DNA from: Ziziphus jujuba | Lineage: Eukaryota; Streptophyta; Magnoliopsida; Rosales; Rhamnaceae | DNA: 64,000 nt | NCBI RefSeq assembly: GCF_031755915.1 | Contig: NC_083389.1 | Span: 1,426,001 to 1,490,000, forward strand | Reading direction: 5' to 3' | Shown: positions 58,841-64,000 of the stretch, piece by piece | Layout of the letters: each line of letters starts with the position of its first letter | How positions within the stretch are numbered: the first letter of the stretch is position 1 | Notes under the pieces: generated by a model | What the model was told of the DNA's origin: nothing | Seen by the model: the letters and a program-made list of their open reading frames with translations, nothing else | The model's database searches: none | Program-made: the position numbers and the translations under genes

Positions 58841-60360
58841 CTAAGGAAGAAGGCAGAGGAAGGAGAAATTGAGTCTTCACCACAGATGATATACTTACAC
58901 AAGTTTTGGGGACCTAGTATGAAGATTAGCTTAGCGGTAGAGGCAAAGGTTATACAATGACTAATTTTTTTCACACACCTAAGTAAAGTTAAAAAAAAAA
59001 GGATAAGTCCGAGAAGAGTGAGAGAATTACCAAGCTAAAACTCGTTGTTAGTGGTCTTTTGGGGATCATTCGAAAGAAATGCAACATTCAAAAGATTAGT
59101 GAATTAGTATCTACATGTGGTATTAACCTACAGTCTGAGCCTCATATGCTAGACAACAATCTACGCATGGAAAGGCATTGCACTCTTGTACTCATACTTG
59201 GTCACCACATGGAGACTATGCAGTACATGACAACAATGTTGCCGATCTAAGGCCTTCATCTACTGCTAAACTTGATGCTCCTCCTATTTATCCATCACCT
59301 TTGACACCTTCAAAGGTATTATAAAAAAACAAAATTTGAAATTTATATTTAGCATTAATATATATGTTTAAATACTAATATTTTTATTCTTTTTTTTTTT
59401 TATGTTTATGTTTGATTTTGTTATCATTATTGCTACAAGAAGTATATAAATATATATATATTTCTATATTAATTATTCTAACTTTGTTTCTAATGCAGGA
59501 TGTTAAATGCAATATTGCATAAGGCAGTGTTGCAAATATAGTAGTACATGGTACTTTGGTTCCTTCTATCCCATCGGATGTGTGCCATAATGTTATGCTA
59601 GGTGATCAAAATTTGAAAGTCACTGTTGATAAGGTGATTGATGAATTTGTCCCTTTACCTATATTATCATATGATATTGGATGTGTCAGTGATGTAGAAG
59701 AGGCATTTATTGCATGATCTAGATATCTTGTTGTACCATTTGATGCAACTGTATATGATAATTTATATGCATGTGTGAATAATAATGTTTTTTTCTTGTT
59801 ATACTGGCATTTTATTGGTTGATATTTGTAGGCAAGTCTGAAGAAAAACCATGTTGAGGATGATCAATGTGGTGATGGTGATGCCTTATCAATAGTTACC
59901 CCACCAATCTGCGAGTTGTTACATCGAATCGAGGATGTCTAGAGCGATCATTTATGGACATTTCATATGATTAAAGGAACCGTGGGATACAAACAAGATT
60001 TATGCATATCAAAGAATGATATAACTGAGTTTTATTACATGCATGAATTATTTTCTGAGTGCATTTTGTTTTCAAAAGGTAACTTAAATTTAAATGCGTT
60101 TATTTCTAATTATTCAATTCAATTAATTATAATTATCATTATAAAAAAATATATTTACTTCTAATTTGATTATGTAGGCACTTATATAATGGACTGATGG
60201 ATACACAAGCTGAAGAGAATTATTGTTTTATTTATCCCGCTATCATTGCACCAATTGGTCATGCAAATCCTTATGAAAGAATGATTAATATATTTAGTAG
60301 ATGACAACATGCAAGACAATGTCATTTATGGTTCTTTCCATACTGTGCAAGGTATAATAG
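58841..60360 (+). pseudogene. CACTA second-gene remnant (DUF8039-like and C-terminal parts)
   Basis: Exon-like pieces: PQMIYLHKFWGPSMKISLAV (58877 onward), a piece at 59035-59310, GSVANIVVHGTLVPSIPSDV to VPLPILSYDIGCVSDVEEAF (about 59523-59715, DUF8039-like), and CELLHRIEDV to TEFYYMHELFSECI and NPYERMINIF. Acceptors TAATGCAG (59498), TTTGTAG (59832) and TATGTAG (60177) are preserved. Stops are frequent. Confidence 0.6.
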
Positions 60361-60589
60361 TTTAATTGCTTTTATTTGTACATAACTATGTAAAATAGTT
60401 GATTAAATAGCAAATCTATTTTATGTATTAATATTTAATTTATTTAAAATAAGTGTTTATTATGCAAATATTTATTTGAATTTTGTTGTCTATTAATTAT
60501 TTTACATGAAGCTAGCTATTAAACAATTCTAATTGGGCAAAATTAAAAACAAAATTCAAATAAATAAATAAAAAGAAGATGCTTTTAAA

Positions 60590-61262
60590 AAAAAGTCACT
60601 CTATAATAGAAGGAAAAGCGTCGCTAAATACGTGCCAAAAGCTTTGCTAGATATGAGAAGAGGCGAGGCTCTAGATAAGAAAATATACGACACCTTTTTT
60701 TGTAAAATGTGTTGCTAGATGTTGAAATAGGAAATGTTTTTTCAAAAGCATTGCTAGATGTGGGAACAGACGACACTTTTTTCAAAAAAGTATCACTAGA
60801 CGTGGGAGAATAGGATACACTTTTTTTAAAAAAGCATCGCCATATATAATAACAGGCGATGCTTTTTTAAAAAGCAGTGCTATATATAATATTAGACAAT
60901 GCTTTTTTTAAAAAAAAAGCGTTGTTAGATATTAAATAAGGCAACTCTTTTCATAAGAAAAAGAGTCATTAAATACCAAAATATGGCGATGCTTTTCTAA
61001 AGAAAAAGCATTGTTAGATACTAAATCAGACGAAGCTTTTTTAAGAAAAACCATTTCTAGATAGCAAATCAGGCGAAAGCATCGCTAGATACATAATCAG
61101 GCGATGCTTTTCTTAAAAAGGCATTGCTAGATAAATAATCAAAACGGCGCTTTTTTAATAAAAAGGAGTCATTAGATTCATAATCAGGAGATGCTTTATA
61201 AAGTGTCAGCTTTGTTTTAATAATTTTAACGACACCACATTAGGCGATGCTTTGTTAAGCAT
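60590..61262. repeat. CACTA subterminal repeats with palindromic units
   Basis: A dozen or so imperfect units built from GGCGATGCTTTTTT and its inverse AAAAAAGCATCGCTAGAT, each about 45 to 60 bases, many able to fold as hairpins. CACTA elements carry such arrays next to their ends as transposase binding sites. Confidence 0.7.
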
Positions 61263-61307
61263 CAGTTTTTATTTTACACGACAAATTAATTGCTTCACCT
61301 ATTATTG

Positions 61308-61321
61308 TTTTTCTTATAGTG
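61308..61321 (+). repeat. CACTA 3' terminal inverted repeat
   Basis: TTTTTCTTATAGTG, complement of CACTATAAGAAAAA. The 3-base target duplication cannot be tested because the 5' end is missing. Confidence 0.65.
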
Positions 61322-62475
61322 ATATCAATTATATACATACGTATCTCGGTCTAGCAACTATGAATTACACATCTTTATTATTTAACAAAAGAAACTAATC
61401 TATACCTCTTTGTTAATAAAGAACCAATTATAAAAAACTGTACAGAAGATATATTTCATCTTTTGATATATTTTTTTGTTTTCATATCTATATGATATAC
61501 AGTACTTTTCGAAGTGATTGTTGCATCGATAAATTAGCTAATAAAATATTATACTAAGACTAATTAAAATGTAAAAAAATAAAATTTACTCTAGAGCATT
61601 GCGTACTCTTTGGTACTTCTCTTATGTTCATTATGAGCAACTTAATTTCCAATTTGTATTTGATGTCATGGTGCATGACATCAGCAACATGGAAAAAAAA
61701 CTAATACACATGCCATTAAATTATTGAGTGTTAGAGGAGCAATGGAGTGCATTCATGTGAGGTGCCATGATCGGTATCCAAGAAAGTATGTCAAAATTTT
61801 CTTCCGTCTCTTACTGTGTTTCTTTTAATTATTTAGAGTAATTTCTCTCTTCGTTTTAGTGTTTCAAATATATAACTTTTGAGTATAATTATAAATGGTT
61901 AATTGAATCAATCTAATTTGATATTTCACATTGTTTTAAAACAAAAAAATATATGTACTATGAATAAGAATGTACTAGAATAACATCTTTCTTAATAAAA
62001 TATCAATTCTCATCTAAATAGAAAAAACTAACTAGGAAATAAATAGAGTTTACATGAAGGTAATAATATATATCTTAAATTCATCTTGAACAATTAAACC
62101 AATTTATTAAAAATATGGTCTATTAAAAAGTGTGAATGGGCAAACAAAATATTATAATTCTTGGGATTCTTCACTAGAAGCTTCTACTTATAAAATCGTT
62201 ACATGGTCATCGTGGTAAGATATGGTTAATAAGTGCACATTGATTTGCATCATTGTATGCTAATTTTGAATATATGCATAATGTATGCATTCCCATTATG
62301 ATTATGATCATGTTGATTCTAACAGTTTGTATCATGATTTATCCAATTTTTTTTAATTTTGACCAAGTTTAATATGGGTTAACCGGGTGAAGGGTTTGGA
62401 ATTGACTTTTTATTGATATGAGTTTGGGCGTTGACTTTTATACGGCTGCGAAAAGCTCTTAAATACAAGGACATT
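61322..62475. other. AT-rich DNA, nothing recognised
   Basis: No significant frame, RNA gene or repeat identified. The last 100 bases carry two TTGACTTTT motifs like those in the neighbouring LTR. Confidence 0.5.
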
Positions 62476-64000
62476 GTAACACCCCATACCAAATTTATGT
62501 AGAAAGTTTTGATTTTTGATTAAATTTGACCATTTGATCGATATAGATACCAGAGTTGACTTTTTATTCTTAGAAGTTATAGCTTTAACTTGTGTACCAA
62601 TATACAATACACGAGGTGAGTTCAAATTTGCGATCCTCATGCCTTAAGCTTCATTTTGGCCTATAAGTTGTAATTTTAGACTAAGGTTTGTGTATTTCTT
62701 CTAGGTGAGCTATATGTTTATTACCCGATAAGAAAATAGTATTTTCAATATACTTATATTCTTGATATTACTTTAGACACTCGGGTAAATCGTAGGACGG
62801 ATCTTGTGGAAGATCTAGAGTGATTCATAAATTATTGGTATGTGATATATTTTCAATATTTTTGTGTTATATATATTAATCTATATAAATTCTTGGTTTG
62901 ACAGTTATATATATATACACATATATTTGTTCATGTTTATTTGTAAATTTTTATCAGACAGTTTAATATGTTTAAAAATAATTAATTCAAGCTATTGAAT
63001 GTCGATTTGAGATTTGAAAATCTATAAATTTTATTTAAAGATTTTGTTCATTTATTTATTAGTCTTATTTGACAAATCTTACTGTTGATAAGAAACATGT
63101 TAGTATTTATTTTCGAACACGGTTTATAAAATGGATTTGCTAAAAGGTTAGTATGCTTGTATTGCTTCTCACATGCATCATATAGTACTAGTGTTCCCTA
63201 TTCTTGTTATCATTAATTAGGGCGCATATATATTTAGCAATCCTATGGGAGCTAAGATGGAAAGGAGTAGGTAAGTACTTTATGATTTGAGCATCAGCCT
63301 CTCTCCACTTAGTTGTAGGATAGGAGGTTATTAATATCGATGCCTTTGGAATTTCAAAGGGTCGATTGCATATGTCTCTTCTCCCTCCTTTTTATCAGGT
63401 GGTGTTTAGGACGCCAAACATCCACCTGGCAACATTTAGAATATAATATGGTGCATCAGGTGTACATATGGTATTTTATGTATTTTAAATGTTTCAACAT
63501 AGATTTAAATCGTTTATTGGTTTATTTATTTAATTTAATTTAAATCGTTTTTAATTATGTTATTATTTCATTTTAATTATTTGTGAATATGATTATTTTT
63601 AGGATATTTATTTAAATGTCATTTTATCTTATTTTATTTTCTATAAAAATATTTTACAAATGCGGATATAAAAATGATCCGTTTATGAAAAAAAAATTTA
63701 AATTGCAAAACTTTTCAAAATGGGTGGACTAGCAGGGGTTTTGAGAGAAAAATTGTTTTTTGAATATTTATTTTATTTTCTTATCTTATTATTATTATAA
63801 TTGCTTTTATTTATTTTTATTAATATTCCAATTATTTATTATTATTATTATTATTATTTGTACTGTTAATATTAGAATGATACCATTTACTTGGATAATT
63901 AGCATCTCATTTGTTTTTTTTATTTTAGAAACATGTTCTCCTAGGTCCAGGTAGATAGCAGATGGACCGTAGCGCAACCCATTCAACTACGATGCTCTTT
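62476..64000 (+). repeat. Diverged LTR related to element 1, cut by window end
   Basis: Begins TGTAACACCCCATACC, like the LTR at 4384 (TGTAACACCCCGTCCC). Colinear landmarks: TTGACTTTTTATTC; GGATCTTGTGGAAGATCTAGAGTGA against GGATCTTGATTGAGA at 5812; GGTTTTGAGAGAAA near 63736 against 253 and 6865; and GATAATTAGCATCTCA against GATGATTAGCATCTCA at 347. Substitutions and indels are many, so it is an older or sister family. An internal region or a solo-LTR flank would lie right of the window. Confidence 0.72.

Larger units (their letters stand above)
55982..61321 (+). mobile_element. CACTA (En/Spm) transposon, 3' part
   Basis: Plus-strand remnants of CACTA-associated proteins (DUF4218, DUF4216, a Transposase_24-like part, a DUF8039-like part) are followed by a subterminal repeat region and an end reading TTTTTCTTATAGTG at 61308-61321, the complement of CACTATAAGAAAAA. 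The TNP2 transposase and the 5' terminus are not found in the window. Confidence 0.75.

Noticed and set aside
60590..61262. Regularly spaced repeats resembling a CRISPR array
   Set aside because: Units are imperfect, palindromic and variable in length, the genome is a plant, and the array abuts a CACTA terminus.

Overview
The window is nuclear DNA of a flowering plant, most likely a eudicot. It holds Ty3/Gypsy LTR retrotransposons, an endogenous plant pararetrovirus, a degraded CACTA element, and pieces of mitochondrial and plastid DNA carrying nuclear-type decay. I found no intact host protein-coding gene. Almost every coding-looking stretch is a transposon, viral or organellar pseudogene, so the window reads as nested insertions.

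Layout. (1) 1-7356: a young Gypsy element, element 1. It has long LTRs (the right one is about 2.97 kb) and a scrambled, non-autonomous interior in which RNase H/integrase precedes gag. (2) 7357-17028: a mosaic of pararetrovirus fragments of petuvirus/florendovirus type. It holds protease-RT-RNase H, a primer-binding site, movement protein, a viroplasmin-like second ORF, a promoter and leader, then duplicated, inverted and fused pieces of the same modules. (3) 17029-22649: element 2, from a second Gypsy family (LTR about 1.13 kb, TGAT...ATCA), plus strand, with gag, a damaged protease and an integrase/RT mosaic. (4) 22650-41995: mitochondrial-type DNA, identified by a mitochondrial-type trnE-UUC. 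It is interrupted by a solo LTR (24178-25300) and by element 3 (30708-40016), which itself contains the minus-strand element 4 (32779-39912), which in turn contains a solo LTR (36676-37835). Four insertions have perfect 5-bp target-site duplications. (5) About 41996-53690: plastid DNA in two blocks. The left block runs trnG-UCC 5' part, trnS-GCU, psbI, psbK, trnQ-UUG, rps16 exon 1. The right block runs rps2, atpI, atpH, atpF, atpA, trnR-UCU, trnG-UCC. All protein genes are broken, and a solo LTR sits in atpF exon 2. (6) About 53682-55318: an old integrase and LTR remnant of the second family. (7) About 55980-61321: the 3' part of a CACTA (En/Spm) element ending in subterminal repeats and a TATAGTG terminus. 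(8) 61322-62475: AT-rich DNA without recognisable content. (9) 62476-64000: a diverged LTR related to element 1, cut by the window edge.

How the parts relate. Elements 2, 3 and 4 share the same internal fusion of an RT fragment to the integrase C-terminus. This points to a non-autonomous lineage copied by enzymes supplied in trans. Element 1 lacks RT yet has nearly identical LTRs, so it too was probably mobilised in trans recently. Boundary overlaps and target-site duplications give an order of events: organellar DNA first, then family-2 insertions (element 3, then element 4, then the solo LTR). Independently, the pararetroviral block was entered by element 1. All names rest on reading the sequence and family knowledge; no database search was run.
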